Below, piece after piece: positions 6,943-14,414 of a stretch of 18,886 bases of DNA. The number at the start of each line of letters is the position of its first letter. Within the stretch, counting starts at the first letter, position 1. The notes below the pieces were generated by a model. The model made no database searches. It saw only the letters and a list, made by a program, of their open reading frames with translations, and was not told where the DNA came from. The position numbers and the translations under genes were made by a program. The DNA comes from F1-120-MAGs238 sp964484185 (GTDB lineage: Bacteria; Planctomycetota; Phycisphaerae; Phycisphaerales; UBA1924), in assembly GCA_964484185.1 (NCBI GenBank), contig CAZAEQ010000060.1, forward strand, positions 1 through 18,886. The letters run 5' to 3'.

Positions 6943-7798
6943 ATCCACAGCCCGCGGCGAACGCGTCGACGAAATCGAGATAGTCGAAGAAGTCGATGAT
7001 GGAGTCCTGATTGAAATCTGAGCTGGGAGCGTTGGCTGCGAAGGCGTCGACAAAGTCGAGATAGTCAAAGAAATCGACGATGCTGTCGCCGTTAAAATCG
7101 GCGCGGCAGCCGCCAAAGCCCGGGAGGTTAAGGTTGTACATACAGTGAATATCAGTTGGAGGCCCTTCGCCTTCGACATCTGCCGAGAGCCGGCTCCACA
7201 TCCGATAGGTGCCGGGAGTGAGAGTCCCGTGCGAATTAAATGGCCCTCTGCCTTCGGGGCTGTCGAGCGAAGATGCCAGGGTGTCCCATGTTTCACCATT
7301 GCGTTTCTGGAGCATCACATAGCTCTGGGTGACGGGAAACGGCGAATCCATAGAGCCATCGAGATGAAATTCAATGGTACTGAAAACCCGGAACTCAAGC
7401 TCCACTTCATTGCCCGGGTTTGATACGTGAATTGCTGACGAGCCCGCGCCCGATTGCATGCTGTGCGCGTGCACGAGCGCATCAAGGTGAATCATGTCTA
7501 TGTCGTTTGGAAAGCCCGCGACATCAAAGTGATAATGCGCGTGCAGATTTCCGCCCGCGGAGTAAGGTTCGCCACTGGGCAACGTTCCGTCAACTTGGCC
7601 TGCATAGTCCATGTTGTCATCGCCGTTGGGCATGAGTTCCGTCAGCGTGCGGGAGTCCTCACCGCTGCGTACGTCCGTCCCGCCGCTGAAAACATAGTTG
7701 TAGCTCAGCGTTGACCTGCGATTGACCAGCACCTGAGCATGGGTGGCAGAAGTCACAATCGCAGATGCGGCACAGGCAAGACAAATCAATCGTTTCAT
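6941..7798 (-). CDS. Secreted protein with duplicated C-terminal GC-type dockerin
   Basis: 285 residues from ATG 7796-7798, chosen because MKRLICLACAASAIVTSATHA is a clean signal peptide (cleavage after AHA/AQ) and GGAG lies 7 bases before it; an in-frame methionine 16 codons upstream gives an unlikely N-terminus. The central region (about 22-230) is predicted to be beta-rich and is not recognised. The last 55 residues start CRADFNGDSIVDFFDYLDFV and end in GCG. They contain two almost identical 22-residue EF-hand-like units, DFN(G/Q)DSI(V/I)DFFDYLDFVDAF. This layout, opening with C and closing with GC, matches the 'GC-type dockerin' tail found on many planctomycete exported proteins, thought to mediate surface anchoring or assembly. 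The D-N-D pattern suggests calcium binding. It follows the xer gene but is separated from it by a terminator. Confidence 0.9.
   Translation of the reverse strand: MKRLICLACAASAIVTSATHAQVLVNRRSTLSYNYVFSGGTDVRSGEDSRTLTELMPNGDDNMDYAGQVDGTLPSGEPYSAGGNLHAHYHFDVAGFPNDIDMIHLDALVHAHSMQSGAGSSAIHVSNPGNEVELEFRVFSTIEFHLDGSMDSPFPVTQSYVMLQKRNGETWDTLASSLDSPEGRGPFNSHGTLTPGTYRMWSRLSADVEGEGPPTDIHCMYNLNLPGFGGCRADFNGDSIVDFFDYLDFVDAFAANAPSSDFNQDSIIDFFDYLDFVDAFAAGCG
6953..7099 (-). repeat. Tandem repeat encoding the two dockerin units
   Basis: Two 66-bp units (7034-7099 and 6953-7018), 81 bp apart start to start, encode 22-residue segments differing only at two positions. The DNA differs mostly at third codon positions, which argues for selection on the protein and against a very recent duplication. 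Confidence 0.85.
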
Positions 7799-7904
7799 GT
7801 TGGCTCCAGGACTCCAAGGTATTTCCAATGAGTGTCGTGAAGCCATCTTACTGAATTTGATTCTGAATTCAAGAACAATCTAGAAGCAGGATCTAAAACG
7901 CAAA

Positions 7905-7935
7905 GCCGCAGATTCCCATCACGGGAGCCTGCGGC
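7905..7935 (-). terminator. Terminator downstream of the xer gene
   Basis: GCCGCAG (7905-7911) pairs with CTGCGGC (7929-7935), and an inner CCC/GGG pairing extends the stem. On the minus strand it is followed by TTTGCGTTTT; on the plus strand by CTTTTTG, so it may work in both directions. It separates the xer gene from the dockerin gene. Confidence 0.8.
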
Positions 7936-7984
7936 CTTTTTGAAAGTAGAGTTTTGTCCGACCAGGTTTGAGCTTAACCCTGCT

Positions 7985-9013
7985 TCAGCTCGCCTGCGCC
8001 CGAGGGTGGGCTTTGTTGTAGGCTTCCTGCACGCGCTGTGAGGTCAGGTGTGTGTAGACCTGTGTGGTCGAAAGTGACTGGTGGCCCAGCAACTCCTGCA
8101 CGCTGCGGAGATCAGCTCCGTTGTCGAGCAGGTGGGTTGCAAAGCTGTGGCGAAGTGTGTGGGGGCTGATCGTGGGATCAAGGCCGACTGCCTTGAGATA
8201 CTTATCAAGCTTGCGGCGGACCGAGCGCGATGAAATGCGACCGCCGTGTTTATTCAAGAACAGCGGCAAATTCTCGCGACCACTCTTGACGATCGACGCG
8301 AATGCCGGATCGGTGTTGGCCATTTCGACGTAGCGACGGATCGCCGCCATCGCATGCGAGCCCAGGGGAACAACGCGTTCTTTCTTGCCCTTGCCGCGGA
8401 CATTGAGAGCCGAGCCTTCGATGTCAACATCCTGCATGCCCAAGCCAACAAGCTCGCTCACGCGGATACCTGTTGAGTAAAGCGTCTCGAGCATGGCGCG
8501 GTCGCGACAGCCGAGCACATCTGCATCGCCAGGTGCGGCGAGGAGGCGTTCAACTTGTTCAATCGGGATCGCCTTGGGAAGGCGCTTCGCCTGCCGCGGA
8601 GTGCGGATGACGGTCATTGGGTTAGTGTCAGCATAATTGCGACGATCGGCCCACTTGTAGAAGCTGCGAAGCGTTGCAATTTTGCGTGCCATTGTGGCCG
8701 CGGAATAAGACTGTTCATTGAGGAATGCGAGGAAGCCGCGGATCTGATCAGCTGACACAGCGCAGATGACCTGAGTCACACTGGTGTGCTTGCTGGAATC
8801 GACAACCTTTGTAGTACCTGCATCGGCGGCGGTACGGCGGCGGTCAAACGCTGCCTTCTCGGCATCGTGATTGAGTTCAATGCCGACTTCTTCGGCAAGC
8901 CAATCGATGTATTGACGGAGGTCTGCCCCGTAGCAACGGGCGGTATATGGGCTGAAGTGCCGCTCATCTGAGAGGTAGGCCTGAAATGCTTCTGTGATGG
9001 GGAGAACTGACAT
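7985..9013 (-). CDS. Xer-type site-specific tyrosine recombinase (XerC/XerD-like)
   Basis: 342 residues from ATG 9011-9013, chosen because AGGAG lies 7 bases upstream and the protein then begins at MSVLPITEAFQAYLSDERHFS, where Xer proteins normally start; an in-frame methionine 14 codons earlier lacks such a site. The N-terminal SAM-like core-binding domain (about 6-140) is followed by the catalytic domain with all six residues: Arg184 (TGIRVSEL), Lys208 (GKGKKER), His285 and Arg288 (HTLRHSF), His311 (LLGHQSL) and Tyr320 (VYTHL). Xer proteins resolve chromosome dimers at dif during division. XerC or XerD cannot be decided here, and no phage or integron context is seen. The N-terminal domain carries an unusual charged insertion (about residues 47-85). 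A dif-like site was looked for by eye and not found. Confidence 0.92.
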   Translation of the reverse strand: MSVLPITEAFQAYLSDERHFSPYTARCYGADLRQYIDWLAEEVGIELNHDAEKAAFDRRRTAADAGTTKVVDSSKHTSVTQVICAVSADQIRGFLAFLNEQSYSAATMARKIATLRSFYKWADRRNYADTNPMTVIRTPRQAKRLPKAIPIEQVERLLAAPGDADVLGCRDRAMLETLYSTGIRVSELVGLGMQDVDIEGSALNVRGKGKKERVVPLGSHAMAAIRRYVEMANTDPAFASIVKSGRENLPLFLNKHGGRISSRSVRRKLDKYLKAVGLDPTISPHTLRHSFATHLLDNGADLRSVQELLGHQSLSTTQVYTHLTSQRVQEAYNKAHPRAQAS

Positions 9014-9168
9014 ATGTTGACTCCTGATGCCGAATCGACTTCCTAGTTTCTGCATTCACGCCAATGCGTGAACAATCGCTGACTTCCTGTCATCCCGGCA
9101 CGGACTCCGCCGAACCAACCTGCTCCTCGAACACAAACTCAGGCCAAGTCCATTTGGCCCGTCCATCT

Positions 9169-9996
9169 TTATCGGAGTTCCGAGGCCCCGACTTTGTCCG
9201 ACCCGAGAACTTGTACACGACCAACCCGCAGCCATTCGTTTTCGACGAGCCGGCCAACGGCGTAGTGTGCCGCAAATTCAGTGAAAAGCGGCATACTTGC
9301 TACGTAACGCTTCCACGCCAGGGCGGCCTGAGGGTCACTCCGGCCAGCGGCGTAATTCTTGACATCCATCAAAACCTGATGGTTTTTGCCATCGAGGTGT
9401 TCCGCGGCGGTTGCCGCGGGCATGACACCAAAGTTGCTTGAATTTCCCGGTGTTTTTTCAGTCGTCTGCATCGCCAGGATTCGAGGATCGACGTTTGTCT
9501 GACGTTCATCGATTGCCGAACCAGGCCTGGGAAATAGGGCTAATGAGAGTCCCATCGTTGGGGTATACGGGTCCCAGGCTGTAATGGTTCCGACTATTAT
9601 CGCATCGGCACCCATACGCATTGCGACCTTTTTCGCATCCGCTGGCGACGAAATGACATCTAATTTGAGTGCTCGCATCGCTTCGAGCGTGCGATTGAGT
9701 GGCAGCACACGCACGCCACGAACTTCAGCACAGGCTGCCACAACCTGGTCTGTGACATCCTCAGATTCAAAGAGCGAGGAGCCAGTTTCGTTGCGAAGTG
9801 GCGCGATCGCCCAGAGAACTTCTCCGGCGGTTGAGTCATAGGGCGCAACCGTGACTTGTGGTGGACTCAATCGATCGGTATTTGGCGCAGCGCAGCCTGA
9901 AGTACACATGCACGCACCCAGCATCGCGACAATGGCGCTCGCTGCTGCAATGCGGCCGAACGAGTATTGAGTATCTGAACGTGTCATCTTCTGCAT
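9169..9996 (-). CDS. Lipoprotein with CsgG/LpoB-like domain
   Basis: 275 residues from ATG 9994-9996, which has a perfect AGGAGG 5 bases upstream. A long signal sequence follows, with the hydrophobic stretch about 15-30 and cysteine-rich end LGACMCTSGCAAPN. Either LGAC or TSGC could be the lipobox. The body, with VLWAIAPLRNETGSS, DQVVAACAEVRGVRVLPLNRTLEAM and AKKVAMRMGADAIIVGTITAWDPY, resembles the alpha/beta fold of CsgG, LpoB and similar periplasmic lipoproteins: a (V/I)AVxPFxNxTG strand, a helix, then a lGaDaiVxGxV strand. Its own function is unknown; roles in envelope assembly are typical of the fold. It lies 66 bp after the TolB-like gene on the same strand, so the two probably form an operon. 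Confidence 0.8.
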   Translation of the reverse strand: MQKMTRSDTQYSFGRIAAASAIVAMLGACMCTSGCAAPNTDRLSPPQVTVAPYDSTAGEVLWAIAPLRNETGSSLFESEDVTDQVVAACAEVRGVRVLPLNRTLEAMRALKLDVISSPADAKKVAMRMGADAIIVGTITAWDPYTPTMGLSLALFPRPGSAIDERQTNVDPRILAMQTTEKTPGNSSNFGVMPAATAAEHLDGKNHQVLMDVKNYAAGRSDPQAALAWKRYVASMPLFTEFAAHYAVGRLVENEWLRVGRVQVLGSDKVGASELR

Positions 9997-10062
9997 TCTC
10001 GCCTCCTGCGATTTTTCTCTTGCGCTTCCTGCACAAGTAAAGCTTTGATTCAATACGGTCTA

Positions 10063-11394
10063 TTACTTGGGATGTTCTTCTGATGGTTCCACTGGTGAGT
10101 CAATAGATTCGTCCGCGCCTGCCACCTTTGATTCGTGAATTGTGATTTCTGCATTTGGCGACGTGGCAGGCTCTACTTTCGAAATCGTCGCGCCAGCATT
10201 TAGCGAATAAGGCGAGGAGTTTTCCCCCATTGCCATCAGGGCATTACCAAGGTCCATTGACCAGATGTTGTCGCGGCCGCCGCGGTCACTCACAAAGAAC
10301 AGTGAGTGCTTGCCTGACCAGCGCGGGAACATCGAGATGGCGGGGCCGGAGGTAAGCCGAATGCGGGAAGAGCCATCGGTCGCGGCGAGAAACAGGTCAG
10401 CGCTTTGAGGCCGGGCAGCTTTGGCGGCGCTGATGCTTGAAGAGCTCTGAGCGGGCACTTCGGTATAGACGATAAATCGCCCATCCGGGCTCCACGTCGG
10501 ATTGATCAATGCGGTGTCGCTGCTTGATGCGATCTCTGTCAAATTCGTAGTTTGGCCATCTTTGTAGTCAAGCGTCCAGACGCCAAAAGTTCGTGAGCCG
10601 CGCTCGCGGCCCATTTGAAAGAGAATTCGATCACTGCCGCCTTCGCCAGCGCCCGCGAGCGGGCACCACTCAGGGAACATGCCATAGCCAATGAATGCTG
10701 GGGCGGTGTTCTTAACGCCAGTTCCCGAGGTCCAAAGTTCCCAGCGGCCAGAAACCTGTCCAAAGCGTGAGAACACAATTTGCTTGCCATCGGGCGACCA
10801 CGATGGATGAAGATCATCTGCGGCCTCATCAGTCCACTGCACCGCCTGGCCGCCCTTGGCGGGCATGACGAATATGTCCCAATTGCCGTTGCGATTTGAG
10901 GCAAAGGCAATGCGGGTACCATCGGGGCTGATCGCAGGCTGCACATCGTCGCCAGGATCGTTGGTCAAGCGCGTCACGACTCGGCTTGAAACCTGCTTGA
11001 AGTAAATGTCAGACTTGGTGCGGTGCTGAGTTGATGCAAATACCAGCGTGCTGCCATCTTGCGAAACTGCCGGATCGAAATCCGCGCCTTCGGTCGCAAA
11101 TGTAATGCGAGAGACGTTTTCAATGGCCGCGGGCGATTCAAGGCCAGCGTTGGAATTCGTCATGTTGATGGGCGAAGCGATCGGCGACGCTACAGAGGTT
11201 TGCGCATCAACGACCTGTGTCGCCGCTGGCGGAGTTGAAGACTGTGTCAATGCTGACGGAGCTGGCTGCACCTTTGGGGCCGGAGCGACTGCAGAAGATG
11301 TCCAGGTGCCGCCAGATGAACATGCGGCAAGACCCGCGAGAATAATCAGCGATCCGACCGCGGCGAAAGTCTGTGGGCTCTGTGGGCATTTCAT
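10063..11394 (-). CDS. TolB-like beta-propeller (PD40) lipoprotein
   Basis: 443 residues from ATG 11392-11394, with GGAG 7 bases upstream. The N-terminus is a lipoprotein signal (MKCPQSPQTFAAVGSLIILA) ending in lipobox LAAC. A Pro/Ser/Ala-rich linker (about 30-100) follows. After it come at least five TolB-type propeller blades, each with the SPDG motif: AVSQDGSTLVFAS, AISPDGTRIAFASNRNGNWD, SWSPDGKQIVFSRF, TWSPDGRFIVYTE and MFPRWSGKHSLFFVSDRGG. The canonical TolB of the Tol-Pal system is a soluble periplasmic protein with an extra N-terminal domain; this one is a lipoprotein without that domain or nearby tol/pal genes, so 'TolB-like' is as far as the evidence goes. It is probably co-transcribed with the CsgG/LpoB-like lipoprotein gene downstream. 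Confidence 0.88.
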   Translation of the reverse strand: MKCPQSPQTFAAVGSLIILAGLAACSSGGTWTSSAVAPAPKVQPAPSALTQSSTPPAATQVVDAQTSVASPIASPINMTNSNAGLESPAAIENVSRITFATEGADFDPAVSQDGSTLVFASTQHRTKSDIYFKQVSSRVVTRLTNDPGDDVQPAISPDGTRIAFASNRNGNWDIFVMPAKGGQAVQWTDEAADDLHPSWSPDGKQIVFSRFGQVSGRWELWTSGTGVKNTAPAFIGYGMFPEWCPLAGAGEGGSDRILFQMGRERGSRTFGVWTLDYKDGQTTNLTEIASSSDTALINPTWSPDGRFIVYTEVPAQSSSSISAAKAARPQSADLFLAATDGSSRIRLTSGPAISMFPRWSGKHSLFFVSDRGGRDNIWSMDLGNALMAMGENSSPYSLNAGATISKVEPATSPNAEITIHESKVAGADESIDSPVEPSEEHPK

Positions 11395-11606
11395 GTGCAA
11401 TCTCCGTAAGTCATGATTCCCGCTCGACTTTCGCCCACCTGACAAGGCGGGTTTTGATCCAACAGGACGCCGCCTTGGCTACCTTTTATCGGACGGAATC
11501 CGACGGGTGCTTGAAGGTGACCGGCAGAGTTATCCATCGACCGAGAATGCACTGAAAATCAGTGATAACGACAAATAACTGGCACCCTGGAAACCAGAAA
11601 CGCAAA

Positions 11607-11632
11607 CCGGGGACGCCACCACGCGCCCCCGG
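11607..11632 (-). terminator. Possible terminator after the small unknown gene
   Basis: CCGGGG (11607-11612) can pair with CCCCGG (11627-11632) across a 14-nt loop. On the minus strand TTTGCGTTT follows, the same tail as after the xer gene. It lies 47 bp beyond the stop at 11679. Confidence 0.45.
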
Positions 11633-11678
11633 CAGTTTGGAATTTGGTTGAGAACCCTTAAATCGGGTCAAAGTTCCA

Positions 11679-12011
11679 CTAAAGGCCAGATTCTGAAGAA
11701 AGAATCGCGGGTGAATCTGCGCGGCGGGACCAGACCGATCCGCTGCCGCGTGGAGTGCGGGAGGAGACCAGGTGGTCCATGTAGTCGCGCAATTTCGGCG
11801 TCGTAAAGGGCGCAAGAAACTCGAGAGTTGCCGAAGTGTTGAGTCGCATAATGCGCTCGACCACCTGGCCGTGTGTCAGGTCTTCGGTTCCTGCCAATAC
11901 CCCTTCGGGCTCGGGCTCATCCAGAAGTTGGGTCGGGGTAAGCTCTTCCACCATTTCCGGCGGCGGCTCGGGTGCGAACAACAGCATTTCCGTAGCTTGG
12001 ATGTGATTCAT
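11679..12011 (-). CDS. Small protein of unknown function
   Basis: 110 residues from ATG 12009-12011. An upstream in-frame methionine would add 23 residues, but its codons overlap the palindromic promoter region, so the shorter form MNHIQATEMLLFAPEPPP is preferred; only a weak GAGAG purine stretch precedes it. The protein is acidic and proline-rich at residues 10-40 (APEPPPEMVEELTPTQLLDEPEPEG), has a probably helical middle (DLTHGQVVERIMRLNTSATLEFLAPFTTPKLRDYMDHL) and a basic Ser/Arg-rich end. There is no signal peptide, membrane segment or recognised domain. It is divergent from the gene at 12108. It could be spurious, but the ordered helical middle and the neighbouring terminator-like hairpin favour a real gene. 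Confidence 0.55.
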   Translation of the reverse strand: MNHIQATEMLLFAPEPPPEMVEELTPTQLLDEPEPEGVLAGTEDLTHGQVVERIMRLNTSATLEFLAPFTTPKLRDYMDHLVSSRTPRGSGSVWSRRADSPAILSSESGL

Positions 12012-12041
12012 CGATGCTCTCTCTTTCGCCAATTCAGTCCG

Positions 12042-12075
12042 AGTTGCATGAAGATGTAACTCTGGTGGGCCCACC
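12042..12075. promoter_or_regulatory. Two palindromes in a divergent promoter region (candidate operators)
   Basis: AGTTGCAT-GAAG-ATGTAACT (12042-12061) is an inverted repeat with one mismatch per 8-bp arm, and GGTGGGCCCACC (12064-12075) is a perfect 12-bp palindrome right beside it. Both lie between two divergent starts (12011 minus, 12108 plus). Confidence 0.4.
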
Positions 12076-12107
12076 CGCAAATGGTGTGCCCAACGCTACG
12101 ATCGGGC

Positions 12108-12695
12108 ATGAACACCTTTTCCGTTCCCGTTTGGGAGCGGTTTTTGCAGGCAACCCCGCAGATTGCGTTTGTAGAGCTTGAGCTGAACGATCCGACAGCG
12201 ATCGAGTCGTGCTTTGCGCAGATCGGCAAGTCCACGACTCAGGTCGTATTGACGCTTGGAACAGATGCCGCGGATTTGCTTTGGATGCCTAAAGAAGTTG
12301 CCCGGGCGACGGAGCTTCTGGATGCTGCGATTGCAGTTGCGCAAAGTCGCAACCTGGCACCAGCGATCTGCCCTCACGCCACCGGATTTCCAAGTGACAT
12401 TCCCTCCACGCTCTCATTTCTCCGCGCGCGTCCCGCAATTGGGCTGGTAGTTGAGCCCGCTGCACTTTTGACCTCAAGCATGCTTGAAACCGCTCATGTG
12501 CACCTTGAGCGTGTGAAGTCTTCGCTGTTGGTACATGAGCGACTCGCTGGACTGGTCGTTTCCAACTTTCGTTGGAATGATGGGGTTGCGTCGCGGTGTG
12601 CATCGGCAGATGGCGAGATTCCTGCGGGAGCACTGGAACGGCTGATACCTGAGAATTCCTCGCATTTTTGGGTTGCAACCGTTCAAAACGCCTAG
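12108..12695 (+). CDS. Unknown protein, possibly a truncated xylose isomerase-like TIM barrel
   Basis: 195 residues from ATG 12108 (MNTFSVPVWERFLQ); a methionine nine codons upstream is an alternative, and neither has a good ribosome binding site. Alternating strands and helices are visible: QIAFVELELN, TTQVVLTLGTDAADLLW, ATELLDAAIAVAQSRNLAPAICPHATGFP and AIGLVVEPAALLTSSML. The histidine after a strand (ICPHATGFPSD) and the later strand with E/D-P (GLVVEPAALL) recall the sugar phosphate isomerase/AP endonuclease-2 TIM-barrel family, where these residues bind metal. At 195 residues it is about 70 shorter than a full barrel and the later metal-binding residues are not evident, so the assignment is weak. 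It ends 48 bp before nuoC. Confidence 0.65.
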   Translation: MNTFSVPVWERFLQATPQIAFVELELNDPTAIESCFAQIGKSTTQVVLTLGTDAADLLWMPKEVARATELLDAAIAVAQSRNLAPAICPHATGFPSDIPSTLSFLRARPAIGLVVEPAALLTSSMLETAHVHLERVKSSLLVHERLAGLVVSNFRWNDGVASRCASADGEIPAGALERLIPENSSHFWVATVQNA

Positions 12696-12743
12696 ATCAA
12701 TACGCCGGTGCGAGCCGCATTGCAGGGCTAAACTTGGCCACCA

Positions 12744-13292
12744 ATGACCCAGCTTGACCACCCAGTATTCAAGATCGTAAAAGACCAGTTCCCGGGCAAA
12801 AAGTTCCGCGGCACCGAGTTCCGCGGCGAGTCGACGCTCATCGTCGAACCAGCGGACCTGCATGCGGTGCTCGCGTTCCTGAAGACCGATCCACGCTGTG
12901 ACTTCAATTTCCTGTCTGATATCGCAGGAATTGACTACCAGGGCTATCCCACCCCCACCATCGGCCGCTTTGCCGTGGTCTATATCCTGAACTGCTTTGC
13001 GAAGACTGGTCGGATCTGTGTCAAGACGTTCCTTGATCCCTCAATTCCGACTGATGGAATCGTCGCTGATCCGTCGCTGATGCTCGATAGTGTCACAGAC
13101 CTCTGGGCTGGCGCTGAGTGGCCAGAGCGCGAAGTGTTTGACATGTTCGGGATTCGCTTCCGCAATCACCCGGATCTTCGCCGCATTCTTACCTGGGAAG
13201 AGTTCCCCGGGCACCCGCTCCGCAAGGACTATCCGGTGCGCGGGCGTGGTGAGCGCGAGAATTACAAGATCTTTGATCGCACCACTTCCTGA
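12744..13292 (+). CDS. nuoC: NADH-quinone oxidoreductase subunit C
   Basis: 182 residues, a normal length for a single-domain NuoC (30 kDa subunit of complex I). The C-terminal signature is complete: AEWPEREVFDMFGIRFRNHPDLRRIL, then GHPLRKDYPVRGRGERENY. NuoC is part of the peripheral arm of complex I and packs against NuoD near the quinone site. The start at ATG 12744 gives a typical N-terminus (MTQLDHPVFKIVKDQFPG); no strong ribosome binding site precedes it. The striking point is context: none of the other nuo genes, which usually flank nuoC (nuoB, nuoD), is in the window, so the rest of the complex must be encoded elsewhere or be absent. Its stop codon touches the stop codon of the convergent polyprenyl synthase gene. 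Confidence 0.94.
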   Translation: MTQLDHPVFKIVKDQFPGKKFRGTEFRGESTLIVEPADLHAVLAFLKTDPRCDFNFLSDIAGIDYQGYPTPTIGRFAVVYILNCFAKTGRICVKTFLDPSIPTDGIVADPSLMLDSVTDLWAGAEWPEREVFDMFGIRFRNHPDLRRILTWEEFPGHPLRKDYPVRGRGERENYKIFDRTTS

Positions 13293-14333
13293 TTAAAATT
13301 CGCGATTGATAACGGCATCGGCCATAAGGTGCAGCACATCGGTTGCTGGACCTGGTGGCAAGATTGCAATTGCGGACTTGGCTTCATTCACCAGATCGGT
13401 TGCGATTTTGGATGCGAAATCTACTGATTTCGTATTAGACAGTTGCTGAATTAACGCGGCGTAGTTTGCACTTGCGGCATCGGCATTGTGGTCGATGCCT
13501 TCGAGAATTGCAATTGTGGCTGCACGCTGATCGGCTGAAGCAGTTCGCAGATGGTGAATCAATGGGAGCGTGAGCTTTGATTTTTCCAGGTCTTTGCGGA
13601 CTGATTTTCCGACCGTCTTTTCGTCGCCGATGAGGTCGAGCAAATCATCTTGAATCTGGAATGCGATACCGAGTTTGTCACCGTAGGTTGAGAGTGCGGA
13701 CTGAATGGCTGGCGAAGCGCCCGAGTGCAGGGCTCCGAGTTCGCAGGCACAGGCGATCAATGCGCCGGTCTTGCCGCTGACGATCTTGTAATACGAAGCT
13801 TCAGAAAGGTCCCATGCTGCGCGGGAGTGCAGTTGCAGGAGTTCGCCTTTACACACTGTCGTTGCGGTGCGGCTTACTAATCTGGAAGTTTCGAGAGAGT
13901 TCAGCGTGTTGCAGAGGTCGTAGGCAGATGCGATCAGCAAGTCGCCGAGCATGACTGCTGCTTCGTTGCCGCGGAGTGAGTTGATTGTGCGGACGCCGCG
14001 GCGGACTGCCGCCTCATCGAGTACATCATCGTGGACGAGGGTTGCCATGTGGACCATTTCGCAGACGGCTGCGCTGACGATGTGGCCCTGGGCGAATACC
14101 GCGCTGAGGTCGGACCGAGTTTGATCGGTGCGAGAGGCCAGACCGCAGGTGAGCACCAGAATTGGGCGGAGCATTTTGCCGCGATATCGCTCGACATGGC
14201 GGCAGAGTTCATCGACTGGAACTTCGCCCGAGCGAAGGTGAGCATCAAAGCATGTGCGGACTTTGGATATGCCTTCGCCAAGAGCCACTTGAAGCGATGC
14301 GAGATGAGGCGGGGTTTCGATGACTCCGAGCAT
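13293..14333 (-). CDS. Long-chain (E)-polyprenyl diphosphate synthase
   Basis: 346 residues, the usual size. It condenses isopentenyl diphosphate onto an allylic diphosphate to build a long isoprenoid chain, most likely the side chain of the respiratory quinone. Both aspartate-rich motifs are intact: first HDDVLD (Asp102, Asp103, Asp106) followed by the conserved arginines AAVRRG, and second QIQDDLLDLIGD (Asp229, Asp230, Asp233). GKMLRP near residue 52 and KTGALI near 188 are further substrate-binding motifs. Small residues ahead of the first DDxxD motif suit a long product, but chain length cannot be read reliably. ATG at 14331-14333 has no clear ribosome binding site. It converges with nuoC with zero spacing between stop codons, and is downstream of rpsG on the same strand beyond a terminator. 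Confidence 0.93.
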   Translation of the reverse strand: MLGVIETPPHLASLQVALGEGISKVRTCFDAHLRSGEVPVDELCRHVERYRGKMLRPILVLTCGLASRTDQTRSDLSAVFAQGHIVSAAVCEMVHMATLVHDDVLDEAAVRRGVRTINSLRGNEAAVMLGDLLIASAYDLCNTLNSLETSRLVSRTATTVCKGELLQLHSRAAWDLSEASYYKIVSGKTGALIACACELGALHSGASPAIQSALSTYGDKLGIAFQIQDDLLDLIGDEKTVGKSVRKDLEKSKLTLPLIHHLRTASADQRAATIAILEGIDHNADAASANYAALIQQLSNTKSVDFASKIATDLVNEAKSAIAILPPGPATDVLHLMADAVINREF

Positions 14334-14414
14334 TTTGCAAGTTTACGCGGATGAACTGTGTCGCACCGGAATTGTTTGTAGTTCATGGCGAAGAACAGCG
14401 AGCGAGCGATTCGT

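Noticed and set aside
9014..9055. Upstream start for the Xer recombinase (14 extra residues).
   Set aside because: No ribosome binding site, whereas AGGAG is correctly placed before the ATG at 9013, where Xer proteins normally begin.
9050..9070. Small inverted repeat TTCACG-CCAATG-CGTGAA before the Xer gene as a dif-like recombination site.
   Set aside because: It lacks the two 11-bp Xer-binding arms of a dif site; a 6-bp hairpin is common by chance.
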